Source: JACJWR01 sp964547485
GTDB taxonomy: Bacteria > Actinomycetota > Actinomycetes > S36-B12 > UBA10799
DNA: 64,000 nucleotides
NCBI GenBank assembly: GCA_964547485.1
Contig: CAZJNU010000004.1
Span: 1-64,000, forward strand
Direction of reading: 5' to 3'
Under the pieces are notes generated by a model. The model searched no databases and was not told the origin of the DNA. It was given only the letters and a program-made list of their open reading frames with translations. Below, piece by piece: positions 53,475-61,952 of the stretch (the first letter of the stretch is position 1; each line of letters begins with the position of its first letter). The translations under genes were made by a program, and so were the position numbers.

Positions 53475-54055
53475 TCGGAGTCCAGACCGGGGGCGCCCCA
53501 GAGTGCGAACCATCGGGTCAGATCACGCTCGACTGCGACGTCGTCGATGATCAGATCCCGCACCTTCAACTCGGTGATGTTGTCGCGGCGGTGCGTACCG
53601 GCGTCCGGGTCGGGCACAAACGGATAGAAAGTGCCCTGCTTGAACAGATAGACGAGGGCCAGTCGCTGCCCTCGAGGCCCGAGGAATCCGACCACGGTGC
53701 ACAACAGTGAGGGGCCGAAGCCGGTGTCCTGCAGAGTGGAGTTCACTGCGTGCAGTCCGGTCACGAGCGTCGGGACGTCGGGCGGATCGGTGCGAACCGT
53801 GAGCCAGGTGTAGCCGAATTCGTCCTTGCTGATACCGATCGGCGGGCCACCACCAGCCGCGAGCAGCTCGGTCACCTCCTGCTGGACCTCTGCAAACGCC
53901 CGACCTTCAGCCGGCCGAAATGCCACCGCCCCCGACCCGCTCGCCTCGAAACCGGCGACCGCCAGAGCGATTGCTGCGCTGGGCAATCCGAACAGGTTGT
54001 CCAGATCGGGCCGCACCGGCCGACTGCGTCCCATGATCGAGTCGAAGATGCCCAC
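53471..54055 (-). CDS. pspAB: PspA-associated protein PspAB
   Basis: This 194-residue protein starts MGIFDSIMGRSRPVRP and contains the PspAB-like GLPSAAIAL, EFGYTWLTVRTDP and LVYLFKQGTFYPFVP segments. PspAB proteins accompany PspA and HtpX in actinobacterial envelope-stress loci. It is 44 bp after htpX in the same direction. Confidence 0.8.
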   Translation of the reverse strand: MGIFDSIMGRSRPVRPDLDNLFGLPSAAIALAVAGFEASGSGAVAFRPAEGRAFAEVQQEVTELLAAGGGPPIGISKDEFGYTWLTVRTDPPDVPTLVTGLHAVNSTLQDTGFGPSLLCTVVGFLGPRGQRLALVYLFKQGTFYPFVPDPDAGTHRRDNITELKVRDLIIDDVAVERDLTRWFALWGAPGLDSD

Positions 54056-54099
54056 GACAACTCAGCCTAACCCGGCGACACGGCGCCGCAGACCCGGGT

Positions 54100-54999
54100 T
54101 CATCGCTCCAGGTCCGCAGAGATCCTCGCCAAATTCTCCAACCGCTGCTGCAGCGGCGGGTGGGTGGCGAACAGGTTCGCGAGGGAGTTGCCCGACGAGA
54201 GTGCCGGTGCGAAGAAGAAGGCATTCAGCGCCTGCCGTTCGCGAAGATCCTGCGACGGGATGGCCGCAATCTCACCGCTCACCTTGGTCAATGCCGAGGC
54301 GAGGGCCGAGGGCCGACCGGTGAGCAGCGCGCCGGCACGGTCAGCGGCAAGCTCTCGGTACCGGGACAGCATCCGGGTCAGCACGAAACTCACCGCATAC
54401 ACGAGCACTGACACCAGCAGCACCGCAACCACGATGACGGCGGCGTTCTGGTCTCGGTCGCGGGCGCGCCCGAGCCCGCCCCAAAGCGCCATCCTGGTGA
54501 TGAAACCGGCCACCACTCCGGCCACTGACGCCACTGTCATCACCAGCACGTCGCGATGGGCCACGTGGGACAACTCGTGACTGAGCACCCCCTCGACTTC
54601 CTCCACGTCGAGGCGGCGAAGCAGTCCGGTTGTCACGCACACGACAGCGCGGTTGGGGCTGCGTCCGGTGGCGAAGGCGTTTGGCATGTCGGTATCAGCA
54701 ATCGCCACCCGAGGTTTGGGCATGTCCGCCAGCGAGCAGAGGCGGTCGATCACCTCGTGCAGTTGCGGGGCCTGCTCGGCGGTCACCTCCCGGGCTGCCA
54801 TCGAGTACAGCGCGATCCGGTCTGAGAAGTACCACTGCGCCAGCAGTGCCCCGGAGGCGATGACGAGGGCGAAGAACCAACCGATTCCGAGCGCCAGCAG
54901 CAGACCGATCACGACCACGTACAACAAGCCCAGCAGGAACATTGTGACGCCCATCCGCCACGCGAGACCCCGATCTCGGGTGTACCGGCTGTGTGTCAT
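54100..54999 (-). CDS. htpX: HtpX-like membrane zinc metalloprotease
   Basis: This 299-residue M48 peptidase has helices near residues 18-60 and 145-195, the zinc motif SHELSHVAHRD (HEXXH type), and RYRELAADRAGALLTG with the third ligand. It would degrade misfolded membrane proteins. ATG 54999 gives a normal N-terminus. It lies between pspA and pspAB. Confidence 0.9.
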   Translation of the reverse strand: MTHSRYTRDRGLAWRMGVTMFLLGLLYVVVIGLLLALGIGWFFALVIASGALLAQWYFSDRIALYSMAAREVTAEQAPQLHEVIDRLCSLADMPKPRVAIADTDMPNAFATGRSPNRAVVCVTTGLLRRLDVEEVEGVLSHELSHVAHRDVLVMTVASVAGVVAGFITRMALWGGLGRARDRDQNAAVIVVAVLLVSVLVYAVSFVLTRMLSRYRELAADRAGALLTGRPSALASALTKVSGEIAAIPSQDLRERQALNAFFFAPALSSGNSLANLFATHPPLQQRLENLARISADLER

Positions 55000-55064
55000 C
55001 TCGGGACGGCTAACCGTCGCGGCCGGGCCGACTATTCCGGGCACACCACCCTGGGCCGGGTGGT

Positions 55065-55907
55065 TTAGTCGGCTTTCGGCTTGTCGGCTTTCTCGCTGTC
55101 GCTGCCGGTCGCCTCAGTGGCGGAGGTCACCTGCGGGGTCGCGGCAGAGGTCGGGGCGGGCGCCTCGACTGCCGGTGTTGCGGCAGCCGCGACCGCGGGC
55201 GCGGCCGGACCAGCAATCTCTGCCTTCAACCGGGACAGCGAATCCTCCACCTCGGAGGCACTCGACATCCGCTCCAACTCGGCGGTGAGACTGTCTTTGG
55301 AGGTGCCGGTCGCGTCCACCAGCGCACCAGAGGCCAGCAACTCATCGATGGCGCCGGCCCTAGCAGTCATCTGCTGGGTCTTGTCCTCCGCCCGCTGGAC
55401 GGCCAAACCGACATCGCCCAGTTCCGAGGAGATACCGGAAACAGCCTCGTTGATCTTGGTCTGGGCCTCCGCGGCCGAATAGGTCGCCTTGATGGTCTCC
55501 TTCTTGGTGCGGAATGCCTCCACCCGCGCCTGCAACTGACCGGCGGCCTGAGTGAGCTTCTCCTCCTGGTCCTGCAACTGCGCCAGTTGCACCCGCAGGT
55601 CGTCGATCTGGGTACTCAGCCCAGAACGTCGCGTGAGCGCCTCCCGCGCCAGATCCTCGCGGCCCTGGCTCAGCGCCGCCCGCGCCTGACTCTCGAGCTT
55701 GCTCGCCTGCTGCTCCAACTGCGTGATCTGCAACTCCAGTCGCTTGCGAGAGGTGGCGACGTCGGCAACACCGCGGCGCACCTTCTGAAGCAACTCCAGT
55801 TGTTTCTCGTAGCTGTAGTCCAAGGTCTGCCTGGGATCCTCGGCGCGGTCCAGCGCCTTGTTGGCCTTGGAACTGAAGATCAACTTGAAGCGCTGCCACA
55901 AACCCAT
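55065..55907 (-). CDS. pspA: phage-shock protein A (PspA/IM30)
   Basis: This 280-residue ESCRT-III-like membrane-stress protein has the amphipathic N-terminus MGLWQRFKLIFSSKANKAL and the DPRQTLDYSYEKQLELLQK segment. A long alpha-helical coiled coil runs to about residue 215. The last 60 residues are an Ala/Pro/Thr-rich, then acidic-basic, disordered tail not found in E. coli PspA. ATG 55907 follows AAAGG. Confidence 0.9.
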   Translation of the reverse strand: MGLWQRFKLIFSSKANKALDRAEDPRQTLDYSYEKQLELLQKVRRGVADVATSRKRLELQITQLEQQASKLESQARAALSQGREDLAREALTRRSGLSTQIDDLRVQLAQLQDQEEKLTQAAGQLQARVEAFRTKKETIKATYSAAEAQTKINEAVSGISSELGDVGLAVQRAEDKTQQMTARAGAIDELLASGALVDATGTSKDSLTAELERMSSASEVEDSLSRLKAEIAGPAAPAVAAAATPAVEAPAPTSAATPQVTSATEATGSDSEKADKPKAD

Positions 55908-56089
55908 CGAGAGCAGACCTTTCCTGGGGGGGTACCGGCACGCCGGCGGAGGTTCGGCGAATATCCGGGTCTGACGGTGTCGCGACAAGCCTAGGCCACC
56001 GGCACCCGGCACGGTGCGGGCACCGGACGATCCGGCGCGCGGGCATGGCACCTACCGGCGTCGCCGGGATCAACGCGTACCCTGGGCAG

Positions 56090-56695
56090 GTGTTCCGTCG
56101 CTCCCAGCCAGACCCAGTCCAGGATCCCGAGACCGTCGACGTCGACCCGATGCAGGCCAGCAAGGGTCGGCCGACGCCAACGCGGAAAGAGGCAGAGGCC
56201 GCGCGAAAGCAGTCACTGAAGGTCCCCAGCGACCCGAAGGCCGCCAAACGCGCCCTGCGTGACCGGGAACGCCAGGAGCGCGCACTTCAGCGGGAAGCCC
56301 TGATGCGCGGCGACGAGCGCGCCCTGCCGGCCCGCGACCGGGGCCCGGGCAAGGCGTTTGTCCGCCGGTGGGTCGACAGTCGACGGCTGCTCTCCGAATA
56401 CTTCATCTTCATCGCGCTGGCTGTGCTCGCGCTGAGCTTCATCCCAAGCAAGGTCACCCAGGTCCTGGTGTTCTACGGCTGGGTCGTGATGCTGGCGATC
56501 CTGGTCGGCGAGACCGGCTTCGTGGTGTTCCGGGTCAGGCGGGCGTTGGCCAAGGAGTTCCCCAACCCCGAGGATCGAAAGGGCTGCCTGCTCTACACGG
56601 TCATGCGGGCCATCCAGATCCGACGCCTCCGACTTCCACCGCCGCAGGTCCGACCCGGCGGCAAACCAGTCAAGCCCAAGGCTGGGAAGAACTAG
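56090..56695 (+). CDS. DUF3043 membrane protein
   Basis: This 201-residue protein has a long basic N-terminal half (TPTRKEAEAARKQSL, AKRALRDRERQERAL). Two helices (about 115-160) and a basic Pro-rich tail follow. The layout matches DUF3043 proteins found divergent from pspA in actinobacteria. GTG 56090 is the likely start. Function is unknown. Confidence 0.8.
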   Translation: MFRRSQPDPVQDPETVDVDPMQASKGRPTPTRKEAEAARKQSLKVPSDPKAAKRALRDRERQERALQREALMRGDERALPARDRGPGKAFVRRWVDSRRLLSEYFIFIALAVLALSFIPSKVTQVLVFYGWVVMLAILVGETGFVVFRVRRALAKEFPNPEDRKGCLLYTVMRAIQIRRLRLPPPQVRPGGKPVKPKAGKN

Positions 56696-56755
56696 CAACG
56701 GAGGCCCTATCCGCCACGGTCGCGGCCGCCACCGAATCGGCCTAGAGTCCCACCT

Positions 56756-57754
56756 GTGGAACATCGACGTCTCGGAGACAGTGGCCTGCGTGTCAGCGAA
56801 CTCGCCTACGGCAACTGGATCACGCACGCCTCCCAGGTGGACGAGGACGCCGCCCGCGCATGCGTGCACGCGGCCCTCGACGCCGGAATCACCACCTTCG
56901 ACACCGCAGACATCTACGCCGGCACGGCCGCCGAAGAGGTGCTCGGGCGGGCCCTGGCCGGATATCGCCGCGATGGGCTCGAGCTTTTCACGAAGACTTA
57001 CTGGCCGATCGGACCAGGCGCGAACGACAGGGGCCTCTCCCGCAAGCACATCATGGCTGCCTGCGACGGGTCGCTGCGCAGACTCGGCGTGGACTACATC
57101 GATCTCTATCAGGCACACCGGTACGACTACGAAACGCCGCTGACAGAGACCCTGCGGGCGTTCGACGATCTGGTCAGGGCCGGCAAGGTGCTCTACGTCG
57201 GCGTGTCCGAGTGGACGGCGGGACAGATCGAGGAGGCCGTCCGGATCAGCGCCGAGATGGGCTTCGACCGGATCGTCTCCAATCAGCCCCAATACTCGGC
57301 CCTCTGGCGGGTGATCGAGGCCGAGGTGGAGCCTGTGTGTCGGCAGAACGGCATCGGCCAACTTGTCTGGTCACCGTTGGCGCAGGGCGTGTTGACCGGT
57401 AAGTACGTCCCCGGCGCCGCTGCCCCGGCGGACTCGCGCGCCTCCTCCGAAGTCGGCGGTGCCTTCATCAGCCGCTGGCTCCGAGATGAGGTGCTGACCG
57501 CGGTGGCCGCCCTGAAACCGCTCGCGGATGAGATGGACCTGACCATCGCCCAACTGTCGCTGGCGTGGGTGCTCTCGAATGACAATGTCTCTGCCGCCAT
57601 CCTCGGCGCCACCCGACCCGAGCAGTTGCTGTCCAACATCAAGGCCAGCGGTGTCACCCTCGATGCCGACATCAAGGCCCAGATGGATGCAATCCTGGCT
57701 GAAGTCGTGGTCCGTGACCCCGGACTCACCCGCTCCCCCAACCCTCGACCCTGA
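56756..57754 (+). CDS. aldo/keto reductase
   Basis: This 332-residue AKR of the Kv-beta/YajO-like group has GLRVSELAYGNW, FDTADIYAGTAAEEVLG with catalytic Asp/Tyr, ELFTKT, and NDNVSAAILGATRPEQL for NADPH binding. The substrate is unknown. GTG 56756 begins it. It is 60 bp after the DUF3043 gene. Confidence 0.88.
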   Translation: MEHRRLGDSGLRVSELAYGNWITHASQVDEDAARACVHAALDAGITTFDTADIYAGTAAEEVLGRALAGYRRDGLELFTKTYWPIGPGANDRGLSRKHIMAACDGSLRRLGVDYIDLYQAHRYDYETPLTETLRAFDDLVRAGKVLYVGVSEWTAGQIEEAVRISAEMGFDRIVSNQPQYSALWRVIEAEVEPVCRQNGIGQLVWSPLAQGVLTGKYVPGAAAPADSRASSEVGGAFISRWLRDEVLTAVAALKPLADEMDLTIAQLSLAWVLSNDNVSAAILGATRPEQLLSNIKASGVTLDADIKAQMDAILAEVVVRDPGLTRSPNPRP

Positions 57755-57796
57755 CCAGCGAGCCGAACCACGACACAGATGAACAGGAGGGCCCCG

Positions 57797-58012
57797 ATGG
57801 CCCACAGTTGGCGATACCTGAAGGCTGATGGCAGCGAGGTCGTTCCGCTGCCGGAGGCGGCCACGATCAGCGATTTCCCCACCCAAGGTGAAGCGGAGTC
57901 GTGGGTCGGAGAGGTCTGGCGCGACCTGCTCGCGCAAGGGGTGGACGCCGTTACTTTGGTGTCCGACGGCGTCGTCGTGTACGGACCGATGAGCCTGCAT
58001 CCGGTCGAGTAA
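57797..58012 (+). CDS. small conserved protein
   Basis: This 71-residue protein has the pattern HSWRYLKADGSEV, SWVGEVWRDLLAQGVDAVTL, VVYGPMSLHPV. AGGAGGG precedes ATG 57797. Similar short proteins occur in actinobacteria without known function. It ends shortly before the cobalamin riboswitch. Confidence 0.75.
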   Translation: MAHSWRYLKADGSEVVPLPEAATISDFPTQGEAESWVGEVWRDLLAQGVDAVTLVSDGVVVYGPMSLHPVE

Positions 58013-58039
58013 CGCCCTGCGCGTCCTCGCTGTCGCGGA

Positions 58040-58215
58040 TGTGGTGCAATTGCCGTGGGCTGTGGACCAACCACAACCCGTGTGTGCGCGCCAGTAGTTC
58101 TCAGGGAAGCCGGTGTGAATCCGGCGCTGTCCCGCAGCCGTGTACCGAAGTCCTGGCCCAGGACTTCGGTGAGTCGGATCGTCTGAGGTGCGCGTGCGGA
58201 CTCCATCCGCCGAGG
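58040..58215 (+). promoter_or_regulatory. cobalamin riboswitch
   Basis: The B12-box core is clear: AGGGAAGCCGGTGTGAATCC followed by GGCGCTGTCCCGCAG (58103-58137). A strong P-stem flanks it (CCGAAGTCCTGG pairing with CCAGGACTTCGG, 58145-58169), then GAGTCGGATCGTCTGA. It lies about 80 nt upstream of the ECF T gene. It would shut down the transporter and cob genes when adenosylcobalamin is abundant, by blocking translation or by termination (a CCGTCG/CGACGG stem at 58232-58249 may act as switch). Boundaries are approximate. Confidence 0.9.
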
Positions 58216-58294
58216 TAGCGGCCGGAGTCGACCGTCGGCTCATCGACGGCGACCCAGTCGTGCTTGGGGCACCGACCCGAAGGACGACGCCGCC

Positions 58295-59413
58295 ATGACC
58301 AGCCGGCCCGCACTCCCCCGGTGGTTGCACCCCGGGGCGTGGTGGCTGTGGGCGCTTGGGCTGGCGGCGGCCGCCTCTCGGACAACGAATCCGTTTCTCC
58401 TGCTGCCGATCGTGGCGGTGGCCGGGATCGTCGTCTCCGCTCGGCGGCCCACCGCGCCATGGTCGAGATCGTTCGGGGTGTTCCTTCGGCTGGGGCTGAT
58501 CGTGATCCTGGTGCGGGTCACATTCCAGGTGCTACTCGGAACGCCGCAGGGCACCCACGTCCTGGTCACGCTGCCAGCCGTCGACCTGCCCGGTTGGCTG
58601 GCGGGGATCCGGCTGGGCGGGGCGATAACGCTGGAGTCCCTGCTGTTCGCCTGCTACGACGGTCTGCGACTAGCGACGATCCTGGCCTGCATCGGGGCGG
58701 CAACGTCGCTGGCATCCCCGAGTCGACTGCTAAAGGCAATGCCGGCGGCACTCTACGAGATGGGCGTCGCGACCGTGGTCGCCCTCTCGTTCGCCCCGGC
58801 AATGGTGAGCGACATCTCCCGGGTGCGCAGCGCCCGCCGATTGCGCGGTCGACCCGACTCCGGAGTGCGCGGCCTGGCCGGCTCGGCGATGCCGGTGTTC
58901 GCCGGCGCCCTGGACCGTTCGATCGCGCTGGCGGCCGCGATGGACAGTCGCGGGTATGGCCGGGTGGCGCAGCGCAGTCGTGGCGAACGCCGCCTGACGG
59001 CCGCGCTCGTGCTCGGCGGCATCGTCGGGGTCTGCCTCGGTCTATATGCGCTACTCGATGGCTCCAGCGCATCGGCCGCCGGCGCGCCACTGCTACTACT
59101 CGGCGTCGCGGCCGCAGGAGTCGGCATGTGGCGTAGCGGAAGGCGGAGCACCCGCACCCGGTACCGACCGGATCCGTGGTCGTGGCCCGAGTGGCTGACC
59201 GCGGCCTCCGGCCTCGCCGCGGCCGCAGCGCTGGTGCTGACCGCTCGAATCGACCCCGCCGCCGTCAACCCGTCGGTGACACCCCCGGAACTGCCCGCCC
59301 TCTCCGTCACTGCGATCGTCGGAATTCTCATCGCGCTATTGCCAGCGGTCGTGACGCCGGAGCCGCCGACGTCGGTACAGGCGCCCGCGTCGACGCTGGA
59401 GGCGGTCGGATGA
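58295..59413 (+). CDS. ECF transporter T component (CbiQ/EcfT-like)
   Basis: This 372-residue membrane protein has the EcfT coupling motifs RSARRLRGR and LAAAMDSRGYGR, and seven or more helices. It couples ATP hydrolysis to the S component. It is first in the riboswitch-controlled operon and overlaps the ATPase gene as ATGA. Cobalamin or a precursor is the likely substrate by context. Confidence 0.85.
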   Translation: MTSRPALPRWLHPGAWWLWALGLAAAASRTTNPFLLLPIVAVAGIVVSARRPTAPWSRSFGVFLRLGLIVILVRVTFQVLLGTPQGTHVLVTLPAVDLPGWLAGIRLGGAITLESLLFACYDGLRLATILACIGAATSLASPSRLLKAMPAALYEMGVATVVALSFAPAMVSDISRVRSARRLRGRPDSGVRGLAGSAMPVFAGALDRSIALAAAMDSRGYGRVAQRSRGERRLTAALVLGGIVGVCLGLYALLDGSSASAAGAPLLLLGVAAAGVGMWRSGRRSTRTRYRPDPWSWPEWLTAASGLAAAAALVLTARIDPAAVNPSVTPPELPALSVTAIVGILIALLPAVVTPEPPTSVQAPASTLEAVG

Positions 59414-61029
59414 TTCGGTTTGAGGACGTGTCGATTCGGTACGACCCGGCTGGCCCGGTCGTGCTGTCGAACGTCGACCTGCAGATACCTGAAGGTGAAC
59501 TGTGCCTGGTGGTCGGCGAGACGGGCACCGGCAAGTCCACGCTGCTGCAGGCGATCAACGGGCTGGTACCGCACTTCACCGGAGGTGTGCTTTCCGGTCG
59601 CGTGACTGTCGCAGGAAGGGATACCCGGGACAATCCGCCAAGGGAGCTCGCCGACATTGTCGGGATGGTGCTGCAGGATCCGATGAGTGGGTTCGTGGCC
59701 GATGTGGTGGAGGACGAACTCGCCTACGGGATGGAGAGCCTGGGCGTGGCGCCGGCCGTGATGCGCAAGCGGGTGGAGGAGACGCTGGACCTGATGGGCC
59801 TGGCAGATCTCCGCAACCGTTCCCTGCTGTCTCTCTCCGGGGGCCAACGGCAGCGCGTCGCGATCGGCTCCGTACTCACCGCGCACCCGCGGGTGCTGGT
59901 ACTGGATGAACCAACCTCCGCGCTGGACCCAGGGGCAGCAGAGGAGGTACTCGCCGCCGTCACCCGACTCGTCCACGACTTGGGTTTGACCGTCGTGCTG
60001 GCCGAGCACCGACTGGAGCGAGTCCTGCAGTACGCCGATTCGGTGCTGCTGCTGCGGCCGGGTGCTCCGCCGCATCTGGGAACCCCGGCCGAGATGATGG
60101 CCGACTCTCCGGTTGCTCCCCCGGTGGTCCAGTTGGGTCGGCTCGCCGGTTGGCGGCCGCTACCGCTGACGGTGCGAGATGCCCGACGGGCTGCGGGCGG
60201 ACTGCGGGCGCAATTGTCCTCGAACCCCGCCCCCACCACGAACTACCCAGTTGATCCGGCGACCGGGCCACCGGCATTTGACAGCGCGTCACTGGCTGTT
60301 GCCTACGGTCCGATCTGGGCACTGCGGGAGGCGACGCTGGCCGTCTCCGCTGGTCAGGTCGTTGCGTTGATGGGGCGAAATGGCGCGGGCAAGTCGACCC
60401 TGCTGAAAGCCGCGGTGGCGCTTGTGCCCATCACTGCGGGGCGAGTGCTGGTTGCGGGCCGGGACCCCGCCGTTCTGGTGGGTGCCGATCTGGTGCGGAC
60501 GGTGGGGTTGGTCCCGCAGGAGCCGACCGACTTGCTCTACTCGGACACCGTCGCGGCCGAATGTTCGGCCGCCGACCGTGACTCGTCAGCCGCCGCCGGC
60601 ACAACGGCCGCCCTGCTGGACAGGCTCGCGCCGGAGATCTCCGCCGAGATTCATCCGCGCGATCTGTCTGAGGGCCAGCGCCTCTGCCTGGTGCTCGCGA
60701 TCGTGATGTCTGCCGACCCCGGGCTGCTGCTGCTCGACGAACCCACCCGCGGACTGGACTACGGTTCCAAACGGCGACTGGTCACTATCCTGCGGGACTT
60801 GGCCCGAAACGGCACGGCGATTCTGCTCGCTTCTCACGATGTCGAATTGGTGGCCGAGGTCGCCGATCGGGTCGCGATCATCGCCGACGGCGAGATCGTG
60901 GCGGTCGGCCCGACTGCGGAGGTGGTCACTGCCTCGCCCATTTTCGCCCCGCAGGTCTGCAAGGTCCTGGCCCCCGCGCCATGGCTGACGGTGGATCAGG
61001 TCGCCGACGCCCTGCAGGTGACCGGATGA
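59410..61029 (+). CDS. ECF transporter ATPase, two ABC domains fused
   Basis: This 539-residue protein contains two ATP-binding cassettes. Domain 1 (about 1-230) has GETGTGKST, LSGGQRQRVAIGS and VLVLDEPTSALD. Domain 2 (about 290-520) has GRNGAGKST, the degenerate signature LSEGQRL and LLLLDEPTRGLD. The A and A' subunits of the ECF module are thus one chain. ATG 59410 overlaps the T gene stop; longer upstream frames are rejected. Confidence 0.9.
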   Translation: MIRFEDVSIRYDPAGPVVLSNVDLQIPEGELCLVVGETGTGKSTLLQAINGLVPHFTGGVLSGRVTVAGRDTRDNPPRELADIVGMVLQDPMSGFVADVVEDELAYGMESLGVAPAVMRKRVEETLDLMGLADLRNRSLLSLSGGQRQRVAIGSVLTAHPRVLVLDEPTSALDPGAAEEVLAAVTRLVHDLGLTVVLAEHRLERVLQYADSVLLLRPGAPPHLGTPAEMMADSPVAPPVVQLGRLAGWRPLPLTVRDARRAAGGLRAQLSSNPAPTTNYPVDPATGPPAFDSASLAVAYGPIWALREATLAVSAGQVVALMGRNGAGKSTLLKAAVALVPITAGRVLVAGRDPAVLVGADLVRTVGLVPQEPTDLLYSDTVAAECSAADRDSSAAAGTTAALLDRLAPEISAEIHPRDLSEGQRLCLVLAIVMSADPGLLLLDEPTRGLDYGSKRRLVTILRDLARNGTAILLASHDVELVAEVADRVAIIADGEIVAVGPTAEVVTASPIFAPQVCKVLAPAPWLTVDQVADALQVTG

Positions 61030-61952
61030 CCGACCGGAATCACGACGACGACTGGCGCGGACCGGTCAGGAGCGCCGGATCCGACACCGAAATCGCCAGC
61101 AGAACGCCTCGCTCGGCGACTGTGCTGCGCACCCGCACCCGGGTAGTGCTGACGCTGGTCAGCCTGGTCGGGGTGGCCGCCTTCTTCTGGCCCTTCCTCG
61201 CACGCCCGGGCAGCGCTGTGCTGGGCCATTCCGCGGATGCCCCCTGGCTGTTCGCCCTGCTCCTCCCGTTGCTGTTACTGCTGGTCATCGCCGAAGTGTC
61301 CGATGGTGGACTGGACGCTCGCGGGATCGCCATGCTCGGCGTCCTCTCGGCCGTCGCAGCAGCACTTCGCCCGCTCGGTGCCGGCAGTGTCGGCTTCGAG
61401 CCGATCTGGGTGGTGATCGTGCTGGGTGGCCGCGCGCTGGGCCCCGGTTTCGGCTTCCTGCTGGGGAACCTGTCGCTTTTCGCCTCCGCACTGCTGACCG
61501 GCGGGGTCGGGCCCTGGCTTCCGTTCCAGATGATCGCCGCCGGCTGGCTGGGGTTCGGTGCGGGCGTTCTGCCGGGGCTTCGTGGTCGGGCCGAGGCAAT
61601 CATGTTGGCCTGCTACGGAGCCGTGGCCGGTCTCGCCTACGGCTTCCTGCTGAATCTGTGGTTCTGGCCGTGGGCCGCCGGCACTGCGAGTCAACTGTCC
61701 TTCGTGGCCGGTGCGCCGGTGAGTGAGAATCTGCACAGATGGCTGCTCTTCAACCTCGCGACATCGCTCGGCTACGACATTCCCCGGGCCATCGTGGTGG
61801 CGGTGCTACTACTGCTCGCCGGTCCGCCGGTACTGGCCGCGTTGCGTCGCGCGACCCGCCGCGCGTCGTTCGACCGACCCATCTCGTTCGAACCCAGTCC
61901 GACGCCACCACGGCCGACGCCACCACACCCGACGCCGGAGTCCACCGGATGA
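61026..61952 (+). CDS. ECF transporter substrate-binding (S) component
   Basis: This 308-residue membrane protein has a basic N-terminus, six or seven helices, and a GFEPIWVVIVLGGRALGPGF segment characteristic of an actinobacterial S-component group. A Pro/Thr-rich tail (TPPRPTPPHPTPES) follows the last helix. It is coupled by ATGA to the ATPase and the next gene. B12 or corrinoid uptake is inferred from the riboswitch. Confidence 0.82.
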   Translation: MTDRNHDDDWRGPVRSAGSDTEIASRTPRSATVLRTRTRVVLTLVSLVGVAAFFWPFLARPGSAVLGHSADAPWLFALLLPLLLLLVIAEVSDGGLDARGIAMLGVLSAVAAALRPLGAGSVGFEPIWVVIVLGGRALGPGFGFLLGNLSLFASALLTGGVGPWLPFQMIAAGWLGFGAGVLPGLRGRAEAIMLACYGAVAGLAYGFLLNLWFWPWAAGTASQLSFVAGAPVSENLHRWLLFNLATSLGYDIPRAIVVAVLLLLAGPPVLAALRRATRRASFDRPISFEPSPTPPRPTPPHPTPESTG

